Below are positions 25,564 to 39,672 of a DNA stretch of 64,000 bases, in pieces. Origin of the DNA: Neodiprion pinetum (lineage: Eukaryota; Arthropoda; Insecta; Hymenoptera; Diprionidae); contig NC_060237.1 in NCBI RefSeq assembly GCF_021155775.2, positions 6,619,332 to 6,683,331 on the forward strand, in the 5' to 3' direction. Numbering within the stretch: the first letter of the stretch is position 1; the number at the start of each line of letters is the position of its first letter. The translations under genes were made by a program, and so were the position numbers. Under the pieces are notes generated by a model. That model was not told where the DNA came from. It ran no database searches and saw nothing but the letters and a program-made list of their open reading frames with translations.

Positions 25564-26933
25564 GTCTTTCACTTACGACTGTAAAAGTAGATGTGAAAAA
25601 GAAATATGATCAAAAGCTCAGTACGTAAGTTTAAACAATGATCTGTAGCACTTAGACACAGCTCAATCTTTACTGACGTTAAACTTGAATAATTTAAGAC
25701 CCCCTGGGATGAACTGTGCAATAGCACGGGGGTCATCGCATGTCATCGTGGTAATCGTTATCTATTAAAACTCATGAAGTACAACAAATAACAGATATGA
25801 CGCAGTATTGATGTCAGAGTAGAAGAGTTATGAATTCTTTTTTGTGCTCTTTTAAAGTGACATAATCGAAAAAAAGATACAACGAAGATAGGCATAATAC
25901 TTTTACTCCTGGGTGTTACTATCCAATATTGAATCTGTCTGGATGAATGTTTTTTTCGTATATGAGCACAGATCAGGTTGAAAATAGTTTCATCGCAAAG
26001 CCGAGAGGTGTTTACACTTGCCTGAATAAGAAAGAAAATTGCACTAGTAATTAAAACTCGGCAAATATTATAATTTTTTTGAATATACCAGCATTCGATT
26101 TGAATAACATCATTAATTTTCAGAGTATTTAGAAATTAAGAAGCCACCTATTAGATGTGCCAAATATTAATTTAGAATTTGATAGATCAACGGGCGGCGC
26201 AACAGGTGACATGAACAGGTGTTTGTCAACGCACATGGCCGCCACGTGGTCATCATTGCCAATTATGCATTAAAATCGGTGTCTGTTAACAATTATTTGA
26301 ATTGCTGGTACGAAACTGTTTGTGCTGAAATACGGTGATAAATATACTCGCGAATTTGTTATCATACCATCGATTTACAAATGAAGCAGCGTCACAGTAC
26401 AAACCGTACGTATGTATGCATGTATATATACATATACATGCATATGCATTGAAACTAAATGCTGTTTCAAACGCTTAACGCTATCGTTCTTATTACATAT
26501 CTTCGTACTTTGCGATACTCTGTATAATGTATGAACACTATTGAACTTACTGCAATTACTCAGCTCGTCAAATTCAGATTGACGTAGGGCGATATGCGGG
26601 CAAAGACGAGATCAACGATATAACCTAAAATTTTTCATTCCTGTACACTGGACAGGAAGTGCATGGGATTAGTGACGGAGTCCTAGTCCTAGACTATCAT
26701 CATTAATTACTATAATTCTATGAAGCATTGTTTAGGAATAGACAGTATTTAAAATAAGAAATGATTATCAATGAATAAAGTAACAATTGTATACGTATAT
26801 TAAAAATATTGTTGTCATGTTGAATTTCTATCCATGTTTCTCTTTTTTATTGTACAGTAGAATGTCATCAATGATTTATTTACGACTTAGGTATAGCGTA
26901 TGAAATTAGGAATATGACGCCGTATCAAGATAA
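25564..26933. other. PFAS upstream region / MED25 3' flank
   Basis: No gene seen in 1.37 kb. It should contain the PFAS promoter on its left side and the end of the MED25 transcript on its right. A short alternating purine-pyrimidine patch (ATGCATGTATATAC-like) lies at about 26415-26445. Confidence 0.5.
26875..26880 (-). promoter_or_regulatory. Probable poly(A) signal of MED25
   Basis: AATAAA on the minus strand, 54 bases after the MED25 stop codon. A second match lies about 25 bases further on. Confidence 0.55.
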
Positions 26934-31548
<4,615 letters not shown>

Positions 31549-32352
31549 GATAAATTACTCCATGTATTGTACTTAAACTAATTGGGAGCGGAAACACGAT
31601 ACTCAATACAAATTCTTCAAAATATTCCTCCTATAATGAATTGAAAAAAGTTAGTACGTCAATCGATAAGTTGCTATCAGTCAAAATTAGAGTAAGAAAA
31701 ATATGACAAGTTGACAAATAAATTACCTTCTTTTCAAAAAACAAGTAACCTGCCTGTAAACTGTCAACGTATCCAACAAAAAACACTAAAACGGTCGTGT
31801 CAGAGCTACTAATCTGGAATCTTGGAAAATTTGAGATGAAAAAAGACAGATATTGCCAATGTATAGCACTGAAATATGCTTTCGATAAAATTTGTTCTAC
31901 CGTATGGCTATATCCTTTCAGGGATGTGCCAATTCTATGAATTACATGCAGAAAATTATCTTGCGGGATATAAAATATCAAGAGATAGGGTTATGGATCT
32001 TTTGACGGCTTGAGTATCGTTTATTTAACTGGTGTTTACTCTGTGTTTACCAGTAGCTACAAATGCAGAAATTATCAAACGTTGATGATTGGCTGATGTG
32101 TCGTGTTTTACGATCAGCATAAATAGACTTTAGATTTTTGAGTGCCGTCACGTTGGACAGCTTGATTTTTGTCTGCTCTTGCTTTGTCTACGGTACAACA
32201 GCTGATCTGATGGCGTTTGTTTTGCGTTTTAAAAGGAAATGACCCTCTGACATGAGGAAGTCGTATGGAGCAAGAGGGCTTGAAACATCGTCAGGGAATT
32301 AAAAAATCACTGCTGTCACTGGCCGTGTTGAGCAGTATCACAGCAGAATAAC
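31549..32352. promoter_or_regulatory. Shared upstream region of divergent MED25 and WDR45
   Basis: 804 bases separate the two start codons, which face away from each other. No coding sequence is convincing; a minus-strand ORF at 31631-31981 lacks recognisable content. A CpG-containing patch at about 32150-32350 lies just before the WDR45 ATG. The head-to-head layout implies a bidirectional promoter or two closely spaced promoters. No specific sites could be assigned. Confidence 0.55.
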
Positions 32353-34148
32353 ATGGCGACAAATCGAGGAGTAATTAGCCTAAGATTTAATCAAGACCAA
32401 GGTGCGTATTGCCATTGTTTATCGCGAGAATAACAAAGAGTTTTTACTTTGCATCCCCGTTCTTCATCTGCAAAAATCTTCAGGATGTTTTACCTGCTGC
32501 ATGGAGACCGGGATGAGGGTCTATAATGTAGAACCACTTGTGGAAAAAGCTCATTTTGACAACGAGCTGATGGGAAGTATTGGAATGGGTGAAATGCTAT
32601 GGAGAACAAATATTGTAGCAGTTGTCGGTGGTGGAACCAGGCCCAAATTTGCAGACAATACAGTTCTCATCTATGATGATTTGGCCAAAAAATTTGTCCT
32701 TGAGATAACTTTCACCAGTACAGTTAAAGCAGTCAGATTAAGGAGGGACAAGTAAACAAAATTCCGTCTTCAATCTGTCCCTGAACTAATTCATTTTAGG
32801 TTTTGCAGTTGTTTACTCAGTTTTATCTTCACAGACTGATTGTTGCACTGCAACGGGAAATTCATGTATTCTCATTCCCTGCACCAACCAGAAGGCTGCT
32901 GACTTTAGAAACTAGGGAAAATCCCAAGGGTTTGGTTGAGGTTGCAACGCTTGCCACAGCTCAAAAACAACTGCTTGTTTTCCCTGGGCACAAGTTGGGC
33001 AGCGTTCATCTAGTCGATTTAGCTGCTACTGACGCAGGAAGTTCTAGCACACCGGCAACTCTCGTTGCTCACCAGGTAAAAATCACCAAGTAATTAGAAT
33101 TAACATATTTATCTTAAGGCATAGTTATGCCTCGTAACAGTAAAGCAAACTTGATATGTTTACAACCTGTATTCGCTGGTATTGGTCATAGGATTGACAG
33201 CAAGTAGCTTCTAAATCTTTCAAACAATTCTTGAAATCATAATTTTACTTGCACTTATCGTAGTATCTTTAAATGAATAATAATTGAAAATGACAATAGG
33301 GTGCCCTTGCCTGCTTGGCAGTAAATGCTAGTGGTACAATGATAGCAACAGCTTCGGAGCAAGGTACCCTCGTCAGAGTTTGGGACAGTGTTCGCAGACA
33401 TCTCTTGGTCGCATTGAGGAGAGGTGCGGATCCTGCTACTCTGTATTGGTAAAGCATTAAAAGAGTATTTTAGTCATACATATTTACACTAAAGAATATT
33501 CCATTCAGAAGAATAAATCTTAATAACAGCAAAATTGCCATTTTTTCAGTATAAACTTCAGCAGGGATTCTGAATTCTTGTGCGTATCAAGCGACAAGGG
33601 GACTGTGCATATATTTGCATTGAAGGACACGCACCTGAACCGCAGATCAACGTATGTAGTTATCTATTTGCTATAATAGTAGGCCAGTCATAAAATTTTG
33701 ATCACTTGAACTATGATCTAAAATCTAAAATTTCCCTTGAAAAATTATTTCCCGCATCGAATGCTTTGTAAGGTGATACTCCTTTTAATACTTTACTTGT
33801 AAGTTTCAATATCTTGTCAGCGCTGTTGATTATTGAAAACTTTTTTTTTAGCTTCTCGAGCATCGGTTTCTTAGGCAATTATGTAGAAAGTCAATGGGCA
33901 CTAGCTACGTTTACAGTCCCACCTGAGTGTGCTTGTGTCTGCGCATTTGGCTCTCGAAGTTCCGTAATTGGTAATTATTTTATAAAGTAGAATCTATTTG
34001 TCAAATGTTTAAATAAACCTAATCACTTTTACTGGTTACAGCTGTGTGCTTGGATGGTACCTTTCACAAGTACGTTTTCACATCCGATGGTAACTGCAAT
34101 CGAGAAGCGTTTGATGTTTTTCTGGATGTCTGTGATGACGATTTTTAA
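32353..34148 (+). CDS. WDR45: WIPI4 / WD repeat domain phosphoinositide-interacting protein (WDR45)
   Basis: Seven exons: 32353-32401, 32484-32751, 32835-33075, 33300-33448, 33550-33651, 33852-33970, 34042-34148, giving 344 aa (human WIPI4 is 360). It begins MATNRGVISLRFNQDQG and ends DGNCNREAFDVFLDVCDDDF, matching the WIPI4 C-terminus. It is a seven-bladed PROPPIN propeller. The LRRG motif (about 225-228, in VALRRGADPATLYCINFS) is the family's PI3P/PI(3,5)P2-binding site; WIPI4 has L where other members have F. It acts at forming autophagosomes with ATG2. A segment after QWALATFTV is shorter than in human, in the loop linking the last blades. It is divergent from MED25 and converges on SMIM20. 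Confidence 0.95.
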
Positions 34149-34333
34149 TTATCAACTCACCTACTTACATAACATGTACATACATATTAACTACTATAAA
34201 TATAAGAATTATTTTCACGCTCTAATATGCGCACATCATTCAAAACATTCGTAAACTGGTGGAATTCATGTGTAGACAAGGCACACTTTTTCGTCTCTTT
34301 TTACATTCCATGGTATATCAGATGGTTCTATGG

Positions 34334-34564
34334 TTATTTCGTTTTCAGTTGAGGAAGTATCGCTTCTCGATTTTTCTCTGAAAAGGTAATAAAAAAATTG
34401 TTGAATGTATATTTTAACACATCGTTACTCCATAGAGATGTAAACTCACTATACGGTTCTGGATTAATCATTGGAGATATCAATGCAGGATAAACAGCCA
34501 TAGCTAGCAATCCTACAAATCCGGTTATAAAAACAACGTACGACTTGCCTGTCAGTTTAACCAT
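34334..34564 (-). CDS. SMIM20: Small integral membrane protein 20 (SMIM20/MITRAC7), COX1 assembly
   Basis: Two exons on the minus strand, 34564-34450 and 34377-34334, giving 52 aa. The ATG at 34564 is used. The sequence starts MVKLTGKSYVVFITGFVGLL, a single hydrophobic membrane segment, followed by a YPALISPMINPEPYKKNREA tail. Human SMIM20 has the same layout: an N-terminal membrane helix, a YP..F.P pattern and an EYKK block. SMIM20/MITRAC7 sits in the mitochondrial inner membrane and stabilises newly made COX1 in the MITRAC complex. The donor GTGAGT after 34450 and acceptor TTTTCAG before 34377 restore the EPYKK junction, while reading through gives an unrelated tail. It is easily missed by length cut-offs. 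The call rests on short conserved blocks. Confidence 0.78.
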   Translation of the reverse strand: MVKLTGKSYVVFITGFVGLLAMAVYPALISPMINPEPYSEFTSLWSNDVLKYTFNNFFITFSEKNREAILPQLKTK

Positions 34565-35109
34565 TTTGTCTGACACAAATTTAACATTGATACTAATGCT
34601 AGAGAATCTTTTAGGTTATGTTGCTCGAATGTAGCATACTTCGCGATGATACTTTGAAATTATCAACGCCTCACTGAGGCCAAATTAAGAACTATGAAGT
34701 CAGTGTGTGTGTGTCTGTGTATATATATATATGTATGCACATATAAGTATATATATATATACTTATACTTTAGGCAGTGGACGGCGAACAAAATAGGAGC
34801 TGTTTCGTCTTGGGCTGTCGTCTGCTCAAAGTTGTATTTAATCGCTGTAAGACGGTAGAATTCTATTATTTAAAAATCCAGGATAAAAATATTGAGCATT
34901 AGCGCCGAGGTCAAAATATTACGACGTAATTCAGAGACGAAAATCAGGATTCGATGGTTTCGGTTTTAATTTATAGGTTATGTCTGTGATGCTAGTATCC
35001 TCAGACTCTTTCTACGTAGTAAATTACCAGTTCTATCCCTGAAAGATATTTCATTCGATACCAACTAATTTCTTGTCACTCAAATTTCTCAAAATCCGTA
35101 GCTTGCATA
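34565..35109. promoter_or_regulatory. Shared upstream region of divergent SMIM20 and mRpL22
   Basis: 545 bases between the two start codons. A GT/TA microsatellite occupies about 34700-34765. No other coding sequence. Both flanking genes act in mitochondria, which fits a shared bidirectional promoter, but no factor site could be identified. Confidence 0.5.
34700..34765. repeat. (GT)n-(TA)n compound microsatellite
   Basis: GTGTGTGTGT is followed by interrupted TATATA runs in the shared SMIM20/mRpL22 upstream region. It is partly self-complementary (ATAAGTATATAT and its reverse). Confidence 0.85.
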
Positions 35110-36016
35110 ATGCAGGGGCTCAGGATGTGCACTCGGTGGCTTGGTGCAGCCACACGATCAATCAATAAACAAATCATTCTACTTGATGTTAGTAGAATAA
35201 CTGGCGCATCATTTCCCAATGATTTTCATACAACTGCAGCAAAGGCTGATGATTCATTCAAAATTCCGCACTGGCTACAGTATAACAAAAAGATCTACCC
35301 CCCTCAAGCTCTCGACGAAGAACCGAGAAAAGCAGTGAGTACAAATGAATAATCAATCAAAAACTAGCTTGTAGTACCAGCTTTCAATAATTTACGCTCT
35401 TCTATTTTCTTTGTATTATTTTTGTTTCCAATCTAGTTTGTTTGCCACATGAAGTCAAACATCAAGTACCCTCCTAAAAAAATGTGGTACGTAGCTGTAC
35501 TTGTTAGGGGGATGACAGTTGATGAGGCTGTAAAGCAATTGAGTTTCGTTTTGAAAAAAGGAGCTGCAGCTGCAAAGGAAACTATTCTTGAAGCACAGCA
35601 GATGGCTGTGGAACAACACAATGTTGAATTCAAAAGTAATCTGTGGGTTGGTGAGTATTTATGGAACATGCTTAATACTGCACTAGAAGGTAGTGATTGA
35701 CAAAACCTTTGAAAAGTAAGGTTACTAGTTCACTTCATTTTCAATGAAGTTACGTGTATAGAAATTTCTAATTATATACTATAAATTTTTTTCAGCTGAA
35801 TCCTTTGTTGGCAAAGGTATGGTGTACAAGGGTCTTCGAAGACATGCCAAAGGGCGTCCAGGTATGGTACACTACAGGTATTGTCATTATTACGTTAGAT
35901 TGGAAGAGGGAAAACCACCTGAAAATTATTATCTTCCGGCACCCAAAAGCAAGCAAGAAATGCTCGATGACTGGCTAACACAAATGAGACAGCGCAAGAT
36001 CACGTCGTCTCTATGA
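35110..36016 (+). CDS. mRpL22: Mitochondrial ribosomal protein L22 (uL22m)
   Basis: Three exons: 35110-35334, 35437-35650, 35796-36016, giving 219 aa. An N-terminal basic, Ser/Thr-containing leader (MQGLRMCTRWLGAATRSINK) looks like a mitochondrial targeting peptide. It is followed by IPHWLQYNKKIYPP, the uL22 fold with MWYVAVLVRGMTVDEAVKQL and a C-terminal block with VGKGMVYKGLRRHAKGRPG. uL22m lines the exit tunnel of the mitochondrial large ribosomal subunit. Splice phases are 0 and 1. An AATAAA lies 53 bases after the stop. It is divergent from SMIM20 and convergent with RpL39. Confidence 0.95.
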
Positions 36017-36068
36017 ATTCAAACGCAAATTTATCATCAATCAGTATAGAACCTATGTAATTCGTAAT

Positions 36069-36074
36069 AATAAA
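36069..36074 (+). promoter_or_regulatory. Poly(A) signal of mRpL22
   Basis: AATAAA 53 bases downstream of the mRpL22 stop. Confidence 0.7.
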
Positions 36075-36214
36075 GAAAATTTCTTTACACTGATACAACA
36101 GCTTTGTAATGTTTTTGGTAGCTAAGAACTCACTTCAATAATATTCTTTTCATTTACTTTATGACTTGTAAAGGCAGATAATCAGATTGACAAAGAACTG
36201 GATTTAGAGTTTTG

Positions 36215-36220
36215 TTTATT
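36215..36220 (-). promoter_or_regulatory. Poly(A) signal of RpL39
   Basis: AATAAA on the minus strand, about 59 bases after the RpL39 stop codon. Confidence 0.65.
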
Positions 36221-36278
36221 TAAAGTGACACAATCATGTTGATCCATAGAAATCGATGGCCAACATTGATGCTCCAGT

Positions 36279-37052
36279 TTACAGCTTCAACTTTGTTCTC
36301 CTCCAATGACGCCTCTTCGCATTGTATCTGTAATCAGAAACATGTTTACAAGTCACAATTATGTGTGTGTTGAGTTCCTAGTAACTACTTTATCCAAACA
36401 TTTGGGTAAAGATCGTCGAATACAACTTACAACAACTTAAGAAACTGTGAGTGTTGCATTAGCTGACGGAAATTACAATTACAAACGCATTGTTTGCACT
36501 CAATGATAACATGTATCACATGATCATAAAAGGGAGAATTTGCGGAACAGTATTTCAAACGGTCACATTGGTGACACGTATATCCATTAACGGATAGACA
36601 AATAAAATCATATTTGAAATATATTAGAATTGACATACGCGCACATGTATGGCGGAAATTGAAGTTGTATTCTAACCACAAAACGTTGAACGAGAAAACT
36701 GTCAACTCAAGTCGCCCCAACGTTTAACATCAGATTAGGAGTCAATTTGGAATATAATTAGATACGTATAACTTTGAGGAAATACGTGGGCATTAAGCCT
36801 AACTGCTAAGATGAAAATTGACTCACCGAATTGTGTTGCCTGTTCGCATTCTGACCCATTGCGGAATGGGCCGGTTCTGCTTCAATTTTTTAGCAAGCTT
36901 TCGCTTGACGATAAAGGTTTTGTGTGCCGACTGTAACATAAAAAACACTCTGTTAAACACTTGGCGATACAACTAGAATACACTTGGCATATTAAAACGC
37001 GGGATGTCACGGTATCATTACGATTTTCTTCACGGAGAAAATAACCTACCAT
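36279..37052 (-). CDS. RpL39: Ribosomal protein L39 (eL39)
   Basis: Three exons on the minus strand: 37052-37050 (the ATG alone), 36930-36827 and 36327-36279, giving the usual 51 aa. The ATG is followed at once by a GTAGGT donor. Exon 2 begins SAHKTFIVKRKLAKKLKQ and contains NRPIPQWVRMRTGNTI. Exon 3 encodes YNAKRRHWRRTKLKL. eL39 is a small basic protein at the exit of the tunnel in the cytosolic 60S subunit. It is close to identical to the family, with only conservative changes. Being split 3/104/49 nt and very short, it is missed by simple ORF searches. It converges on mRpL22, 262 bases between stops. Confidence 0.97.
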
Positions 37053-38741
37053 GTTGTCAGTACCTCCAGCAAAACGCAAAACGGAAGAGCATTGAGCAAA
37101 ATGGACGCAAGCAGGTTCACAGCTCGCAGCGCCGTTCTTTCGTTACCTACGCTAGTCAAATGTATTGTCATTTTGTAATTTACACCAACTACGATAATTT
37201 TCGCGATGTAAGAAAAATCATTAATTAATCAAATAAAACCTGAATATGTATTATTTTTTAAGACTCGTTCGATTAAAAAATAATTAGTTGCTCGATTTAC
37301 CATTTCTCCGTTCATTTCAACTTTACCAACACGAAACTATGCATGTTTGAAAACTTAACATCGAAACCAAGGTGCCATATATTCAAACCTAGAAACAGCG
37401 CTGAGCAATTCTTTTTTAGCAAACTAAAATTTCATCCCGTGAAACAAAGTCAATTCGATAGTTATATCGTGAAATGCTGGATTGTACTATCCGACTAGTG
37501 CAGCCGCGGACGGCTATTGACGGAACTTATTGCATTGTTTCTCATTGTCACTTTAGAAAGTAAGAAATTTTCGAGAATAGAACAAAAAATCTCGCTTCCT
37601 AAGTCCCGATAAGTATGTATTCCAGTTATTTTGCCTGATCTTTTGTAAAATACGTTGAGTATGACGATGCAACTGATTATTTGCCACCGATATGTGATGC
37701 ATTTTTTATTTTGTTTAGCGGGAGTGTGCAGCGTTGCGGGTTAACTTAAATTAGGGGTTTCGTCTGCAGGTGATTGACCTTTGACATCACTATTGTTTCC
37801 AATTCGGAATCTAATATTCGATAAAAGATTGCGCAATATGCAGTTATTGAATGTTTTGTCGAGTTATTTTGCGTACGGGCGTACACAAAAACAGTTTTTG
37901 CATATAGAACTAATTCGACTTTGCTTAATAAACCATCCTCAGTAAACAAAATATAAATAATCAAAAACAGTATTCGTATGATTGGTGACGTAGCACAAAA
38001 TTATTCCATATGAATAACTGCATAACTTTCGTCAGAATGTAAGTAAATTTGGACTTTTCAGAGATATGAAAAAAGGTGAGAAATACCGAAATTGGAAGAA
38101 AAAATAACGGTGAGTGCGAATTTAAAATTTCAGTAGAAGTCAAGCAAACATTTTGACAAAACTGGATGTAATTTCCAGGATAATTATTCAAAGAGATGAT
38201 AAGGATATATTTCGGATATTGCAGAAATCAATGACTCTGCACTGATTGTGAGTTTATCTTAACCCTGACAGTCAATGAGGGTAAAATTTCCCTCTCAAAA
38301 ACCTTGTACTCTTGGAGCTGCGTAAGGATTGAAGCCCTTCAACGTTTATTCTCATTTCTTTGGTTCAACTTAGTTACTTTCATAATACAACAATTTTATG
38401 CAGAATTGTTTGAACTTTAATTAGAAAAAAAAATTCCTTACTAGCTTTATTAGAAGCCGAGTTAAATGAAGTTAATTTCCACTGGATATTTTTTACGCTC
38501 ATTGCCACGAGATGCTCATTGCTACGGTTTGGATGTTTGCTTGCCAGGAGATAAAACTCTTTGACCGTTCGGGATTAACGGCAATATCCAAGAGTGGATA
38601 TTCCAGTATCAAAGGAATGGCTCATCGTTAGTCTTTTTCTAAGTCATGTTCCGCCGCTGGACCATTAGAGTATGGGACTGTTTCGTCGCGCGTGAAGTGA
38701 AAGCCTGACCGAGGTTGGCGTAGAATGTAAAGAAGTTTTAG
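37053..38741. other. RpL39 upstream region, no other gene recognised
   Basis: The right flank of RpL39 should hold its promoter, but no typical element could be placed. The rest is AT-rich with short ORFs only (for example 37746-37964 and 37961-38191 on the minus strand), none with a recognisable product. Confidence 0.5.
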
Positions 38742-38849
38742 TCAGAGAGGGTACAAGACTGGGACCAGTCACTCGAAGGCAAGTTGCAACGAATGTTCAG
38801 CGCAGTGATCACCGATTTGCAAAGGTATCAAGACGAGGAGAGCGACTGA
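38742..38849 (+). other. Unrecognised coding-like segment ending in a stop
   Basis: After a possible acceptor (TTTTAG) an open frame of 35 codons reads SERVQDWDQSLEGKLQRMFS and continues to end in QRYQDEESD and TGA. The composition is protein-like: charged, amphipathic, no AT-bias residues. It could be the terminal exon of a gene whose upstream part I cannot find, a short ORF starting at its internal ATG (18 codons) or chance. No family recognised. Confidence 0.2.
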
Positions 38850-38962
38850 GCGCCGCTTCGTTTGCTTCAGTCTCCTGGTCCTAGTAAGAGTACCATACCG
38901 AGAACTCTTTACTTCCATAACCAGAATCACAGACTATCTGCACGCAGTCTTCTCCAGAACAA

Positions 38963-39672
38963 TTGCCTTCCACCTCCTGGTTAACGTGCGGGTTCCGGTC
39001 GTTTTTTTTTATCGACCTAGACACTGTTTGTTTCCGGTCGTTTATCTTACAAGTTTTTTCGTTAAATCGCGGTGACGAGATTGCAACGGTGTCGGCGATT
39101 CCCGAAGGAGTCCATCTCACTTTGGACCAGCTGAAGAAAAGTAAGAAATCATATACAATATCATACATTTAAATTTATTTCCACTATAACTTCCAGCTGA
39201 GCATTAACGATTTTTTTCATCGGTTATAGTAGAGGAATTACAATGGAAAAAATTTGAAAAAACTCCTACTAAACGGATTACAAAACTTGAAATTCAGACG
39301 TTTGCTATTGTTACCGCGTTGGAGAAGTTTTACATAACTTTTGAGAAAGTGTTTAATGACACATATCGAGTGGGTTAGATGTTAGATATATTTCACCTCG
39401 CGAAGAAAACGTATCGTCTCTCATAGATTGTTTCAGTGATAGAGCGACAGATGAAAGTGGAAGAGTCTTATAATTTAATACCAATTGCGTGCTCGGCTGC
39501 TGAAGCTATATTATTACATCCACAGTTACAGGAGAAAGAGCTGTATAAACGAACCAGTCGTGACGGATTCTGTACATTATATACAGCTCGTGATAATTTC
39601 AGTTATCACAAGCTTTCTTTTCCGAACGGAACGGTCATAAATATAATCGCGGGAAACTGTAGAATCGCTTAG
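38963..39672 (+). CDS. Possible two-exon ORF, product unrecognised, start unknown
   Basis: An open frame ending at 39140 (IATVSAIPEGVHLTLDQLKK) is followed by a GTAAGA donor in phase 1. An acceptor (TTTCAG) before 39437 continues in the same phase into MIERQMKVEESYNLIPIACS, with a stop at 39670-39672. Intron length would be 296 bp. There is no in-frame ATG in the first segment, so the true start would lie in an unseen upstream exon or at the ATG formed across the junction. No domain was recognised. An antisense ORF (38881-39168, minus) overlaps and is also protein-like, so the strand is not secure. Confidence 0.28.

Noticed and set aside
31631..31981. 116-codon minus-strand ORF upstream of MED25
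   Set aside because: It lies in the MED25/WDR45 shared upstream region with no recognisable domain, and the MED25 start at 31548 is well supported.
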